A DNA stretch of 64,000 bases from Nonomuraea sp. SBT364 (lineage in GTDB: Bacteria > Actinomycetota > Actinomycetes > Streptosporangiales > Streptosporangiaceae). This document shows positions 8,196-16,815 of the stretch, one piece after another; positions within the stretch are counted from its first letter, which is position 1, and each line of letters starts with the position of its first letter. The notes beneath the pieces are model-generated. The model worked only from the letters and a program-made list of their open reading frames with translations, searched no databases and was not told the origin of the DNA. Where the stretch lies: positions 1 through 64,000 of the forward strand of contig NZ_LAVL01000031.1 in NCBI RefSeq assembly GCF_001083785.1, read 5' to 3'. Both the position numbers and the translations under genes were made by a program.

Positions 8196-8211
8196 CGCTA
8201 CGTTTATAGCG
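8196..8211. promoter_or_regulatory. candidate TetR operator upstream of the monooxygenase
   Basis: CGCTA-CGTTTA-TAGCG is a 5-bp inverted repeat in the AT-rich leader of the monooxygenase. On the coding strand the leader also carries two GTAGCGA copies 7 bp apart, so the TAGCG element occurs three times within about 30 bp. This resembles a regulator target overlapping the promoter. Confidence 0.45.
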
Positions 8212-8253
8212 TACGTGGCGCGGCCGAGGAGAAGGGGGACGCGATGCCGGGGA

Positions 8254-8919
8254 TCAGCGCAGGTCTGGAAGGTAGGGGCTGAAGTGGTCGGCGACGATCT
8301 CCGCCATCGCGGCGGCGTCCCGCGAGCCGTCGACCTCGATCACGCGGATGCCGAGCCGGCGGGCGGCGCGGGAGGCGTCCTCCGCGACGAGGCGGTCCCG
8401 GGCGAGGCGGTTGGCCTGGGCGCGGGACGGATCGCTGAGGTGGTGCCCGAACGAGGAGGCTCGGGGCAGTTCCCGGACCTGGTGCAGGCGGAACTCCGGC
8501 GTGGGCACCATGACGACCATCCGGCGCGGTGAGTCGATGACGGGGGCGACGAGCTCGGGGCGCAGCCCCCAGCCCTCGGCGATGATCGGGTGGCCGGAGA
8601 CGAGCGCGCGCAGGTCGTCCAGGGCCCATTCGAACCGGTGCGGGAATCCTGCCAGGGTCTCGGCGGCCATCTCTTCCGGGGGCGTGTGGACCCACACACT
8701 GTCCGGGTCGGGCTCGGTGGCGGGTTCGCCGAGGCCGACGCGGCGGGCGATCCGGCGATCGTTGTGACCGCGCGCGTCGTGGTAGTCGTAGTGATAGACG
8801 GTGACGCGGTATTGGACGGCCAGGAGCCGGGCCACGGTCGACTTCCCGGCCCACTGGCCGCCGCCGATCCACAGTGCGCGGTGCAACGTGCCGAAGGGAT
8901 CCCAGACTTCGCTGGTCAA
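8254..8919 (-). CDS. P-loop NTPase, small kinase-like protein
   Basis: A 221-residue protein with a Walker A motif, GGGQWAGKST at residues 19-28, followed by VARLLAVQY and a YHYDYHDARG segment like the acceptor region of nucleoside or gluconate kinases. A later R-rich stretch (RAQANRLARDRLVAED) may form a lid. The substrate is not identifiable. The start is a TTG at 8919, supported by GGAGG 7 nt upstream. Divergent from the small zinc-ribbon gene at 8985, with a short shared promoter region. Confidence 0.75.
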   Translation of the reverse strand: MTSEVWDPFGTLHRALWIGGGQWAGKSTVARLLAVQYRVTVYHYDYHDARGHNDRRIARRVGLGEPATEPDPDSVWVHTPPEEMAAETLAGFPHRFEWALDDLRALVSGHPIIAEGWGLRPELVAPVIDSPRRMVVMVPTPEFRLHQVRELPRASSFGHHLSDPSRAQANRLARDRLVAEDASRAARRLGIRVIEVDGSRDAAAMAEIVADHFSPYLPDLR

Positions 8920-8984
8920 CTTGCGTCCTCCTGCGATGAGATGCGGGCGGTCGTTGTACGGTGCGATGAAGGAGGCGACGCTCT

Positions 8985-9269
8985 ATGGCGGACGAGCAGA
9001 TCACGACCATCGGCGGATGTCACATGTGCAAGCGCACCTTCAGCTTCACCCCGGCGACGGTCATGACGTTCAGGATGGACCCCGAGACCAACCTCCCGCT
9101 GGGCATGACGGTGTCCGGCGCCTTCCGTGAGCCGACCCCGGAGGCCAGGGCCAGATCGGTCGAGCGACACCTCTGCCCTGACTGCGTGGACAGGGTCAAG
9201 CAGCTCAAACACTTCATGGATCAGCAGTCCACGACGAACTTCGACACCTGGCAACGGGGCGACTCCTAA
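8985..9269 (+). CDS. small zinc-ribbon-like protein
   Basis: A 94-residue protein with two CxxC pairs (GGCHMCKRTF near residue 12 and LCPDCVDRVK near residue 64), the layout of a single structural zinc site. The middle part (FRMDPETNLPLGMTV) is conserved-looking but uncharacterised. The ATG at 8985 has AGGAGGCGAC upstream. Its last 4 bases overlap the end of the convergent flavodoxin-like gene. Confidence 0.75.
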   Translation: MADEQITTIGGCHMCKRTFSFTPATVMTFRMDPETNLPLGMTVSGAFREPTPEARARSVERHLCPDCVDRVKQLKHFMDQQSTTNFDTWQRGDS

Positions 9270-9736
9270 CCCGGGTCGCTGAGCGTGGCGGCGAGGGTGG
9301 CGCCGAGTTCCCAGCAGGATTCCAGGTCGTCCTTGCCCGGAGCGCCGATGACCGTCACCGGGCGGTGCGCCCGTTCCCAGCCGAGCCCGGTGGTGATCGA
9401 CTCCACCGCGCGGACCGCTCCGGCCGTGTCGTTGTTGCCGTGCACGTACAGCGCGTACGGCAGGCGCCGGGTCTCCTCCAGGCAGGGGTAGTAGATCGTG
9501 TCGAAGAAGTGCTTGAGCGCTCCGCTCATGTAGCCGATGTTGACCGGTGTGCCGAGGACGATGCCGTCCGACCGGAACACGTCGACGGCGGTGGCGTGCA
9601 GCGCGGCGCGGGTGACCACCTCGACGCCCTCGATCTCGTCGGTGGTGGCGCCGCGCCGCACCGCCTCGAAGAGCTCCTGCAGCGCGGGCGAGGCGGTGTG
9701 GTGCACGATCAGCAGACGCCGGGCGGTTTGTGACAC
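9266..9736 (-). CDS. flavodoxin-like / NAD(P)H-dependent oxidoreductase family protein
   Basis: A 156-residue protein with the flavodoxin fold pattern: strand 1 RRLLIVHHTASPALQELFEAV at the N-terminus (FMN phosphate loop region), then DGIVLGTPVNIGYMSGALKHF near residue 60, which matches the FMN-contacting SPvy.g..s..lK.f. motif of NADPH-dependent FMN reductases. A third loop (LYVHGNNDTAGAV) follows. Likely an electron carrier or quinone reductase; partner unknown. Start is GTG at 9736. Confidence 0.8.
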   Translation of the reverse strand: MSQTARRLLIVHHTASPALQELFEAVRRGATTDEIEGVEVVTRAALHATAVDVFRSDGIVLGTPVNIGYMSGALKHFFDTIYYPCLEETRRLPYALYVHGNNDTAGAVRAVESITTGLGWERAHRPVTVIGAPGKDDLESCWELGATLAATLSDPG

Positions 9737-9757
9737 CCTGCCGATACTTTCATGAGG

Positions 9758-11053
9758 TCAGGGCCGGATGTTCTCGTTCAGGTGGAACACGTTGTCCGGG
9801 TCGTACGTGCGCTTCAGCTCCCTCAGCCGCGCCAGCTTCGCCGGCGTGTAGGCGCGGTGCACGCCCGAGGCTCCCTCGTCGGACAGCGCGTTCACGTACG
9901 CGCCGCTCGCGAAGGGCTCGACGCCCGCGGCGTACTTGCGGGCGGCGGTCATCCGCGCGTGGTCGTCGGCGGGGTCCGTCCAGCCCGCCGACGTGTTGAA
10001 CTCGATCTGCGCGTCGCGGTGGCTGTACGCCGTGTCCTCGTCCGGCACGTCGCCGATCGCGCCGCCGTTCAGGGTCAGCCGCGCCGCCGGGTACGTGCCG
10101 TCGCCCCGGTCCAGGAACGCCTCGATCGCCTCGTCGGTCAGCCGGCGGAGGTAGTGGCCCTTCCAGTAGCGGCGGAAGGCATGGCCCTCGGCGTCGTCGC
10201 CGGCCGTCTGGAGGGCGAGGTAACTCAGCTCCCGTACGTGTTCCGCGACCGGCCTGCCGATCGACCTGTACGCGGAAAGCAGCTTCCGGCCTTCGGCGGG
10301 ATCGCCCACCCAGACGAACCCGATCGTCGCCACCGGGCGGTTGTCGCGTTCGGTGACCCGCGCGACGGGTGTCGCCAGGCGGGGCGCCTCGGCCAGGAGG
10401 TCGCGCCAGCCGCGCAGCGCCTCGGCCGCGTCGTCGAGTTCGTGCACGAACTCGACCTCCAGCGCCCGGGTCCCCACCGGGTGCAGGCGGAACTCGAACT
10501 CGGTGACGACGCCGAAGTTCCCGCCGCCGCCGCACAGGCCCCAGAACAGCTCGGGGTGCTCGGTCCGGTCGGCCCTGACCAGCTCACCGGTGGCCGTGAC
10601 GACCTCGTACGAGATGACGTTGTCGCAGGTCAGGCCGTATGCGCGGGCCAGCCAGCCGACGCCGCCGCCGAGTGTCAGGCCGCCGACGCCGGTGTGCGAG
10701 ACGTTGCCCGCGGTGGTGGTCAGGCCGTAGCGCTGGGCCGCGACGTCGAGCGCGCCGAGCAGGGCGCCGCCGCCGACGCGCGCCCGGCGGGTTTCCGGGT
10801 CGACGCGGGCCGCGCCCATGGGCGCCAGGTCGATCAGCAGCCCGCCGTCGGTGACCGGCAGGCCGAGCACGCTGTGCCCGCCGCAGCGCACGCCGATCTC
10901 CAGCCCGGCGTCGCGCCCGTGCCGGATCGCCTCGATCACGTGCGCGGCCGTGGCGCATCGGATGATCAGGGCTGGTTTGCGGTCGACCATCGCGTTCCAC
11001 ACCATGCGTGCGGCGTCGTACCCGGGATCGCCTGGGCGAAGACTGCGTGTCAT
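9758..11053 (-). CDS. FAD-binding oxidase of the berberine-bridge-enzyme (BBE)-like family
   Basis: The 431-residue protein has an FAD_binding_4 domain with RCGGHSVLGLPVTDGGLLID (residues about 55-75), whose His is the usual covalent FAD attachment site. It ends in a BBE motif (YDPDNVFHLNENIRP). In bicovalent members a Cys precedes the VG.gG.tlGGG loop; here the segment is NVSHTGVGGLTLGGG with no Cys, so FAD is probably linked only through His. The family oxidises sugars, alkaloids and polyketides. ATG 11053 is preferred (AGCAGG 5 nt upstream). It lies 2 nt after the stop of the secreted nucleoside hydrolase gene. Confidence 0.9.
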   Translation of the reverse strand: MTRSLRPGDPGYDAARMVWNAMVDRKPALIIRCATAAHVIEAIRHGRDAGLEIGVRCGGHSVLGLPVTDGGLLIDLAPMGAARVDPETRRARVGGGALLGALDVAAQRYGLTTTAGNVSHTGVGGLTLGGGVGWLARAYGLTCDNVISYEVVTATGELVRADRTEHPELFWGLCGGGGNFGVVTEFEFRLHPVGTRALEVEFVHELDDAAEALRGWRDLLAEAPRLATPVARVTERDNRPVATIGFVWVGDPAEGRKLLSAYRSIGRPVAEHVRELSYLALQTAGDDAEGHAFRRYWKGHYLRRLTDEAIEAFLDRGDGTYPAARLTLNGGAIGDVPDEDTAYSHRDAQIEFNTSAGWTDPADDHARMTAARKYAAGVEPFASGAYVNALSDEGASGVHRAYTPAKLARLRELKRTYDPDNVFHLNENIRP

Positions 11054-11055
11054 GA

Positions 11056-12063
11056 TCACCTGCTTCTGTTCAGGGTCGTGAGGAAGCGTTCTTCGAAGGC
11101 GGCGGTGTCGGCGGCGACACCGTACCGGAGCAGGCGTCCGGCGGGCGACAGGATCGTGCGGCCGGCCGAAGGCCCGTCAGGCACCACGTCGACGCGGCCC
11201 GTGGCGAAGCGGACGTGACCCGGGTGGATGGCGCTCATCGCGGCGAGCGGGTCCCACCAGTAGAGCAGCCCGGCCGCGATCAGCGGCGCGACCTCGGGAT
11301 GGGTGGCGATCTCCAGGACGGTGGCGGCCGCCGGGGTGCGGTGGTCGGCGCGCAGCCGGTCGAGGAAGGCGTCGGTGATGAGCACCGCGTTGGCGGCGTC
11401 CAGCGACACCATGCGCACGCCGCCCCGGCTGCGGGTGAGCGCGTGCCGCGCGGCGGCGGGGTCGAGCCAGTAGTTGAACTCCTGCGTCCCGTCGAACTCC
11501 GGCGGCGTGCCGCAGCACAGGTTCCCCGGCACGCGGACGGCGCCGCCCATCGTGGTCAGCCGGGAGGCGGAGGCGGGCAGGGCGGCGGCCACGTTGCCGA
11601 GCGGACCGGTGGCGATGATCTGGGTCGACGGGTCGGCGCGCAGCGTCTTCCTGATGAGCTGGGAGGCGCTCAGCCTGGCCGGGCTCTCGTCGCCGGCGCA
11701 TCCGGGGGTGGCCGAGGTGAGCACCCGGTCGAAGAGCTGCCGCAGCTCGGCGGGGAAGGTGTTGGGCGCCGTCCCCGTCCGGTCGGCGATCTCGACGTCG
11801 GGCAGGCCCAGGCGCTCGGCCAGGCATCTGGCGTGCCGGATCGCCCTGCCGGGTAACCCGGCGCCGTCGTTGGTCACCGTGATGGCGCGTAGGTCGATGC
11901 GACCGGCTTTGTGCTCCTGTGAGAGGTAGGCGAGGGTGGCGGCGTCGTCGAAGTCCATGTCGGTGTCGAAGATGACCGAGGGCGTCCGGGCGCCGGCGGC
12001 GGACGGCAGGGCGGCCGGGACGGCCATGACCAGGAGAAGGGAAAGCAGGACTCGTTTCACCAT
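11056..12063 (-). CDS. secreted inosine/uridine-preferring nucleoside hydrolase
   Basis: The 335-residue protein starts with a signal peptide (VKRVLLSLLLVMAVPAALP, then an Ala-rich cleavage region). It carries the family signature DTDMDFDDAATL near residue 33, the Asp cluster that binds Ca2+ and ribose. Other family parts are the NLCCGTPPEFDGTQEFNYWLDP region and a late WWDPLAA segment. Such enzymes split ribonucleosides to base and ribose. Export suggests salvage of external nucleosides or cleavage of a nucleoside-like compound. It is the first gene of a two-gene operon with the BBE-like oxidase. Confidence 0.88.
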   Translation of the reverse strand: MVKRVLLSLLLVMAVPAALPSAAGARTPSVIFDTDMDFDDAATLAYLSQEHKAGRIDLRAITVTNDGAGLPGRAIRHARCLAERLGLPDVEIADRTGTAPNTFPAELRQLFDRVLTSATPGCAGDESPARLSASQLIRKTLRADPSTQIIATGPLGNVAAALPASASRLTTMGGAVRVPGNLCCGTPPEFDGTQEFNYWLDPAAARHALTRSRGGVRMVSLDAANAVLITDAFLDRLRADHRTPAAATVLEIATHPEVAPLIAAGLLYWWDPLAAMSAIHPGHVRFATGRVDVVPDGPSAGRTILSPAGRLLRYGVAADTAAFEERFLTTLNRSR

Positions 12064-12219
12064 GAAGTCACCATGAAGTCGATTCCGGGGCGAGACAGTG
12101 CTTTTGTCCCAGTCAACCTCAGACGTGCCGTCTTGTCCGCGCCTTCACACGGGCCGGAACCCGGCCGGCTTTCCGTGGCCGTGAGATTCCGCTCGGTCGG
12201 CCCGGGTAGCAGCGGTCGC

Positions 12220-12939
12220 ATGTTGACTTCCGTCGTACGGTCAGGGCTGGCCGCCACCTTCGACCTCGCGGCGCGGCTGCGGCGGGGACGCCCGCTGCAT
12301 CCCGCCGGGCTCGTCCTCGACGCGCGGCTGCGCCTGCACGGCACCGGCCGGGAGTGGGGGGCGGATTTCCTGGACCGGCGGATGGATCTGGCGGGGATCG
12401 CCCGGCTTTCCCGGTCCGTCGGGCTGCCGCCGCCGGTGCCCGACATCCTGGGGATCGCCCTCCGGTGGGAGCAGGCGGCCGCCACGCCCGAGCTGCTCCT
12501 GGCCGGCACCGGTCACACCGTGCTGGGCCGCCGCCTGCTCCGGCCGGCCACCGCGTGGGCGCCTGGGGTCTACGGCTCGCTGTTCCCGTACGAGGTGGGC
12601 GGCCGGCGGGTGCTGCTCGGGGCGCTGCCCCGGGCGGGACGGCGGCTCCCCGCCCGGTTCGACGTGCTGGCCGATGCCGTGGTGGGCGGGCCGCTGCTGT
12701 TCGATCTCCTGGTCGCGGCTCCGTCGGGGCCGTGGAGGGTGTTCGGGCAGGTCGAGCTGACCGGTCCGGCGCGGACGGACGCCGAGCGGCCGACGCGGTT
12801 CAACCCCGTCCGGCATCCCATTCCGGGTTTGCGCCCGGCGGGCTGGCTGAGCGACGTGCGGGGGGCCGCGTACGTGGGCGCGCAACGGGTGGCCGGCCAG
12901 CCCGCCGAGGAACGGCACCTGACCAGCCGCCATACGTGA
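12220..12939 (+). CDS. conserved actinobacterial protein (sometimes labelled phosphodiesterase)
   Basis: About 239 residues if started at ATG 12220 (LTSVVRSGLAATFDLAARL follows). An upstream ATG at 12073 would add 49 residues of poor composition. The protein has GRPLHPAGLVLDARLRLHGT, LSRSVGLPPPVPDILGIALR and PGVYGSLFPYEVGGRRVLLG segments that recur in Streptomyces and relatives. Some databases label these phosphodiesterase without clear proof. No metal or catalytic signature is obvious. Divergent from the nucleoside hydrolase gene. Confidence 0.65.
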   Translation: MLTSVVRSGLAATFDLAARLRRGRPLHPAGLVLDARLRLHGTGREWGADFLDRRMDLAGIARLSRSVGLPPPVPDILGIALRWEQAAATPELLLAGTGHTVLGRRLLRPATAWAPGVYGSLFPYEVGGRRVLLGALPRAGRRLPARFDVLADAVVGGPLLFDLLVAAPSGPWRVFGQVELTGPARTDAERPTRFNPVRHPIPGLRPAGWLSDVRGAAYVGAQRVAGQPAEERHLTSRHT

Positions 12940-12970
12940 ATCGCTATCGGTCGATGCTGGATATCGCTAT
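12940..12970. repeat. two direct ATCGCTAT repeats upstream of bla
   Basis: ATCGCTAT occurs at 12940-12947 and again at 12963-12970, a 23-bp period (about two helical turns), in the 94-bp leader of the beta-lactamase gene. A similar TATCGCTA lies in the monooxygenase leader near 8194. This could be a regulator site; chance cannot be excluded. Confidence 0.3.
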
Positions 12971-13033
12971 TAGACGCCGCCTGATCACATCTGCTTTGCT
13001 CCAGCTCTGACGGACGACACACGAGGATGTGAC

Positions 13034-13927
13034 ATGCGATACCTCCATGCCCGCCGCCTTGTGGCCGCACTGGCGATCTCCCTGGTGAGCGGCGGGGTCA
13101 CGGGCACGGCCTCGGCGGAGACCGGCCAGGTGGCCAAGGAACTACGCAAGCTGGAGGTGTCCTTCAAGGGCCGCATCGGCGCGTACGCCATCGACACGGC
13201 CACCGGCAGGACGGTCACGTACCGGGCGCACGAGCGTTTCGCGATGCTGTCCACGTTCAAGGCGCCGCTCTGCGCGGCCGTGCTGCAGCGGGCGCGCACC
13301 TCACGGCCGGGGCTGATGGGCAAGGTCGTCAAGTGGACGGCCGCCGACATGAAGCCGAACTCGCCGGTCACCGAGAAGCACCTCAAGGACGGCCTGACCG
13401 TCTCCCAGCTCTGCGAGGCGGCCGTCACCCAGAGCGACGGCACCGCGTCCAACCTGCTGCTCAAGCAGATCGGCGGGCCCGCCGGGCTGACGCGGTACTT
13501 CCGCGCGCTGAAGGACTCGGTCTCCAGGATGGACCGCCGGCACCCCGAGCTGAACGACTGGACCCCCAAGGAGAAGCGCGACACCACGACACCCGCGGCC
13601 ATCGCCGCAGACCTGCGCGCGCTCACGACGGGCAACGCGCTGCACGCCAAGGACCGGGACCAGCTCAACGCCTGGCTGCTGGCCAGCAAGACCGGCGCCG
13701 AGCGCATCCGGGCGGGACTGCCCAGGAATTGGACGATCGGCGACAAGACCGGCACCAACTCCGACGGGTTCGGCGGCGGGAACGACATCGCCGTCATCTG
13801 GCCCGGCAAGGGGGCGGCCCCCATCGTCATGGCGATCTACACGAACCGGACGCCGGGCCTCGCCACCGACAACCGGACCATCGCGAGGACGGCCACCGCC
13901 CTGGCCCGCGCGCTCGGCAAGCTCTGA
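13034..13927 (+). CDS. bla: class A serine beta-lactamase, exported
   Basis: The 297-residue protein has an N-terminal signal peptide to about residue 28 (ending TGTASA). The catalytic motifs are complete: STFK (S73, K76), SDG at 134-136 in place of the usual SDN, the omega-loop RRHPELN with E172, and DKTGT with K238-T-G. The Gly in SDG is also found in Mycobacterium tuberculosis BlaC and many actinomycete enzymes, where it is linked to weak clavulanate inactivation. Length fits the family. No MecI/BlaI-like repressor gene is adjacent. Confidence 0.93.
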   Translation: MRYLHARRLVAALAISLVSGGVTGTASAETGQVAKELRKLEVSFKGRIGAYAIDTATGRTVTYRAHERFAMLSTFKAPLCAAVLQRARTSRPGLMGKVVKWTAADMKPNSPVTEKHLKDGLTVSQLCEAAVTQSDGTASNLLLKQIGGPAGLTRYFRALKDSVSRMDRRHPELNDWTPKEKRDTTTPAAIAADLRALTTGNALHAKDRDQLNAWLLASKTGAERIRAGLPRNWTIGDKTGTNSDGFGGGNDIAVIWPGKGAAPIVMAIYTNRTPGLATDNRTIARTATALARALGKL

Positions 13928-13975
13928 CGCCCCCCGGCACTGTCGGGGACCGCCGCTCGTCCGTACGATGGCGGG

Positions 13976-15085
13976 GTGCGTCGTTCCGTGTGGGACGAGC
14001 CGCGTCCTGTCGACCCGCCGCGGCGGGTGTGGCGGGACTGGGTGCTCGTGGGGGTGCTCGCGCCGGTCGCGCTGCTCGAAGGGCTGCTGCGGCCGGACCT
14101 GCAATGGCGGGCCGTGTCGGTCGTGGTCACGATCGGGCTGGTGCTGACGCTGCTGTGGCGGCGGACCCGGCCGCTGCTGATGCTGGTGATCGCGTTCGGT
14201 GTCACCGGGCTGGCGCCGCTGGTGGTCGGTGGCGATCCGTCCCTGTACACGATGGCCTGTCTGCTGCTGCTGCCGTACGCGCTGGTGCGGTGGGGGTCCG
14301 GGCGGGAGGCCGCGGCGGGGCTGGTGGTGATGCTGGTGTCGATCGGGTTCTCGACGGTGCCGGCGCGGACGCCGGTCGCCGACGCGGTGGGGGCGTTCTC
14401 ACTGATGCTGGCGGCAGTGGCGCTCGGCGTGGCCTTCCGCTACCGGGCGGTGGTGCGCGTGCGTGAGCTCGACCGGGTGAAGCTGCTCGAACGGGAGCGG
14501 CTGGCCCGCGACCTGCACGACACCGTCGCCCATCACGTGTCGGCCATGGCGATCAGGGCGCAGGCGGGCCTGGCGACGGGCACGCCGGACGCGGCGGCCG
14601 AATCGCTGCGGGTGATCGAGGCGGAGGCGTCGCGGACGCTCCAGGAGATGCGCGCCATGGTCCGGGTCCTGCGCCGGGACGAGTCAGGCGAGGCGCAGCC
14701 CACCGGCCATCTTGCCGACCTCGAACGGCTGGCCGGAGACGTACGGAGCGGGGCGCGCGTGGAAGTGGAGCTGATGGGCGATCTCGACGACCTGCACCCG
14801 TCCACCACGGCGGCGATCTACCGGATCGCCCAGGAATCGGTCACCAACGCCCGGCGGCACGCCAGGAACGCCTCCAGGATCACGATCCGGGTCACCGGCG
14901 AGAACACGTCGGTGCGCCTGTGGGTGAACGACGACGGTGACGCGGGGCCGGCGGCGACACCCGGCTACGGGCTGCTCGGCATGATGGAACGCGCCGAACT
15001 GCTCGGCGGAGGCTTCCAGGCGGGGCCGGGTGAGGGCGGCTGGACGGTGTCGGCGGTGCTGCCGCGTACCGGGGCGGCCACGTGA
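13976..15085 (+). CDS. sensor histidine kinase, NarL/LuxR-type (HisKA_3)
   Basis: The 369-residue membrane kinase starts at GTG 13976. About five or six hydrophobic segments fill residues 20-155. They are followed by the HisKA_3 box ERERLARDLHDTVAHHVSAM with the phosphorylated His, and a HATPase domain with the N box QESVTNARRHARNA and a G box YGLLGMMERAELLGGG. No extracellular sensor domain is seen, so sensing is probably within or at the membrane. Its stop overlaps the start of the response regulator by 4 nt. Confidence 0.93.
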   Translation: MRRSVWDEPRPVDPPRRVWRDWVLVGVLAPVALLEGLLRPDLQWRAVSVVVTIGLVLTLLWRRTRPLLMLVIAFGVTGLAPLVVGGDPSLYTMACLLLLPYALVRWGSGREAAAGLVVMLVSIGFSTVPARTPVADAVGAFSLMLAAVALGVAFRYRAVVRVRELDRVKLLERERLARDLHDTVAHHVSAMAIRAQAGLATGTPDAAAESLRVIEAEASRTLQEMRAMVRVLRRDESGEAQPTGHLADLERLAGDVRSGARVEVELMGDLDDLHPSTTAAIYRIAQESVTNARRHARNASRITIRVTGENTSVRLWVNDDGDAGPAATPGYGLLGMMERAELLGGGFQAGPGEGGWTVSAVLPRTGAAT

Positions 15086-15741
15086 GCATCCGGGTGCTGG
15101 TCGCCGACGACCAGGAGATCACTCGCACCGGGCTCCGCATGATCCTCGACGCCCAGCCCGGCATCGAGGTCGTCGGCGAGGCGGCCGACGGGCGGCGGGC
15201 CGTGGAGCTGGCGCGGCGGCTGCGGCCCGACGTGTGCCTGTTCGACATCCGGATGCCCTACCTCGACGGCATCGAGGCGACCCGCTCGCTCGCCGGGCCG
15301 GACGTCGCCGACCCGCTCGCCGTCGTCGTCATCACCACGTTCGACCTGGACGAGTACGTGCACGCCGCGCTCAGGGCGGGCGCGCGGGGCTTCCTGCTCA
15401 AGGACGCGGGGACCGAGCTGCTCACGCAGGCCGTCCGGGCGGCGGCGGGCGGCGACGCGCTCATCGCGCCGAGCGTCACCGTGCGACTGCTGGCCGCCTT
15501 CGCCGGCGCGGCCCGGCCGGCGCCGCCCGCCGAGCCGCTCACCGACAGGGAGGAGGAGATCCTGGCCGCCGTGGCGCGCGGGCGCACCAACAGCGAGATC
15601 GCCGACGAGATGCGCATCTCGCTCAGCACGGTGAAGAGCCATGTCGCGCACCTGATGATCAAGCTCGGGGTGCGCAACCGCGTCGAGATCGCCATGTGGG
15701 CGTACGAGACCAACCGGGCGGGAAACCGGCCGATCGGCTGA
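15082..15741 (+). CDS. NarL-family response regulator
   Basis: A 219-residue protein. The receiver domain (residues 1-120) has the acidic pair ADDQE, the phospho-acceptor Asp in VCLFDIRMPYLDG and the conserved Lys in FLLKDAG. The C-terminal LuxR HTH (residues about 150-210) reads LTDREEEILAAVARGRTNSE with the SLSTVKSHVAHLMIKLG recognition region. It is co-translated with the kinase gene at 13976 and forms a two-component system. The linked oxidoreductase gene downstream is a possible target. Confidence 0.95.
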   Translation: MSIRVLVADDQEITRTGLRMILDAQPGIEVVGEAADGRRAVELARRLRPDVCLFDIRMPYLDGIEATRSLAGPDVADPLAVVVITTFDLDEYVHAALRAGARGFLLKDAGTELLTQAVRAAAGGDALIAPSVTVRLLAAFAGAARPAPPAEPLTDREEEILAAVARGRTNSEIADEMRISLSTVKSHVAHLMIKLGVRNRVEIAMWAYETNRAGNRPIG

Positions 15742-15801
15742 CGAACCCGTCGTTCTTTCGGCCGTTGAGCGGCCTCGCGGCCCCCGCGCACACTGTGGGA
15801 C

Positions 15802-16800
15802 ATGAAGGCATACGTCTTACGCTCGTACGGATCGCCCGACGCCCTGGAGCTGACCGAGCTCCCCACCCCGGTGCCGGGTAACGGAGAAGTGCTGGTCCGG
15901 GTGCGCGCCACCTCCGTCCAGCCCTACGACTGGCACCTCATGCGCGGGGAGCCGTACATCTCCCGGCTCATGCCCGGCCCCCTGGGGCTGCGCGGACCGA
16001 AGATCACAGTGCTCGGCGCCGACGTGGCCGGGCAGGTCGAGGCGATCGGCCCCGGCGTGACCGGCTTCCGGCCCGGCGACGACGTGTTCGCGATGCCCAA
16101 GCAGGGCGGCTTCGGCGAGTACGTGTGCGTACCGGAGAACGAGCTCGCGCCGATGCCCCGCGGGCTGTCGTACGAGGAGGCGGCGGCGCTGCCGCTGGCC
16201 GCCGGGACCGCGCTGCTGGCCTTGCGCGACGTCGGCCGCGTGCGGGCGGGCCAGCGGGTGCTGGTCAACGGCGCGTCGGGCGGCGTGGGCACGTTCGCGG
16301 TGCAGCTCGCCAAGGCGTACGGCGCGCACGTCACCGGCGTGTGCGGGCCGCGGAACCTGGAGCTGGTCCGGTCGCTCGGCGCGGACGAGGTCCTCGACCG
16401 CACCAAGGAGGACTTCACCGGCCACGAGGGACGCTACGACCTGCTGGTGGACAACGCGGGCGGCCGGACCGGCGCCGAGTGCCGCAGGGCGCTGACCCGC
16501 AAGGGGATCCACGCGCTGGTCGGCGGGCCGGGCGGGCGGTGGGTGCAGCCGGCCGGGCGCATGTTCGCGCTGCTGGCGGTGGCGCCGTTCGTCTCGCAGC
16601 GGGTGGCGCTCGTGGACGTGGTCGGATGCCGGGAGATGGGCGCGAACCTGCGGACGCTGGCCGGGTTCGTCGAGAGCGGCGAGCTCAGAGTGGTGATCGA
16701 CCGGCGCTTCCGGTTCGAGGAGATCCCGGAGGCGGTCAGGTATCAGGAGCAGGGACGCGCCGCGGGCAAGGTCGTCGCCGGTGGATTGTCGGAGCCGTAG
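15802..16800 (+). CDS. NAD(P)-dependent zinc-free alcohol dehydrogenase / quinone reductase-like
   Basis: The 332-residue medium-chain dehydrogenase shows an N-terminal GroES-like fold (MKAYVLRSYGSPDALELTEL) and a Rossmann fold with the NAD(P)-binding motif VLVNGASGGVGTFAVQLAKA near residue 155. The cysteine/histidine ligands of zinc-containing members are missing, which points to a quinone-oxidoreductase-type enzyme using NADPH. Typical length. It lies 60 nt after the response regulator. Confidence 0.9.
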   Translation: MKAYVLRSYGSPDALELTELPTPVPGNGEVLVRVRATSVQPYDWHLMRGEPYISRLMPGPLGLRGPKITVLGADVAGQVEAIGPGVTGFRPGDDVFAMPKQGGFGEYVCVPENELAPMPRGLSYEEAAALPLAAGTALLALRDVGRVRAGQRVLVNGASGGVGTFAVQLAKAYGAHVTGVCGPRNLELVRSLGADEVLDRTKEDFTGHEGRYDLLVDNAGGRTGAECRRALTRKGIHALVGGPGGRWVQPAGRMFALLAVAPFVSQRVALVDVVGCREMGANLRTLAGFVESGELRVVIDRRFRFEEIPEAVRYQEQGRAAGKVVAGGLSEP

Positions 16801-16815
16801 GACATGCTGGGCGGC

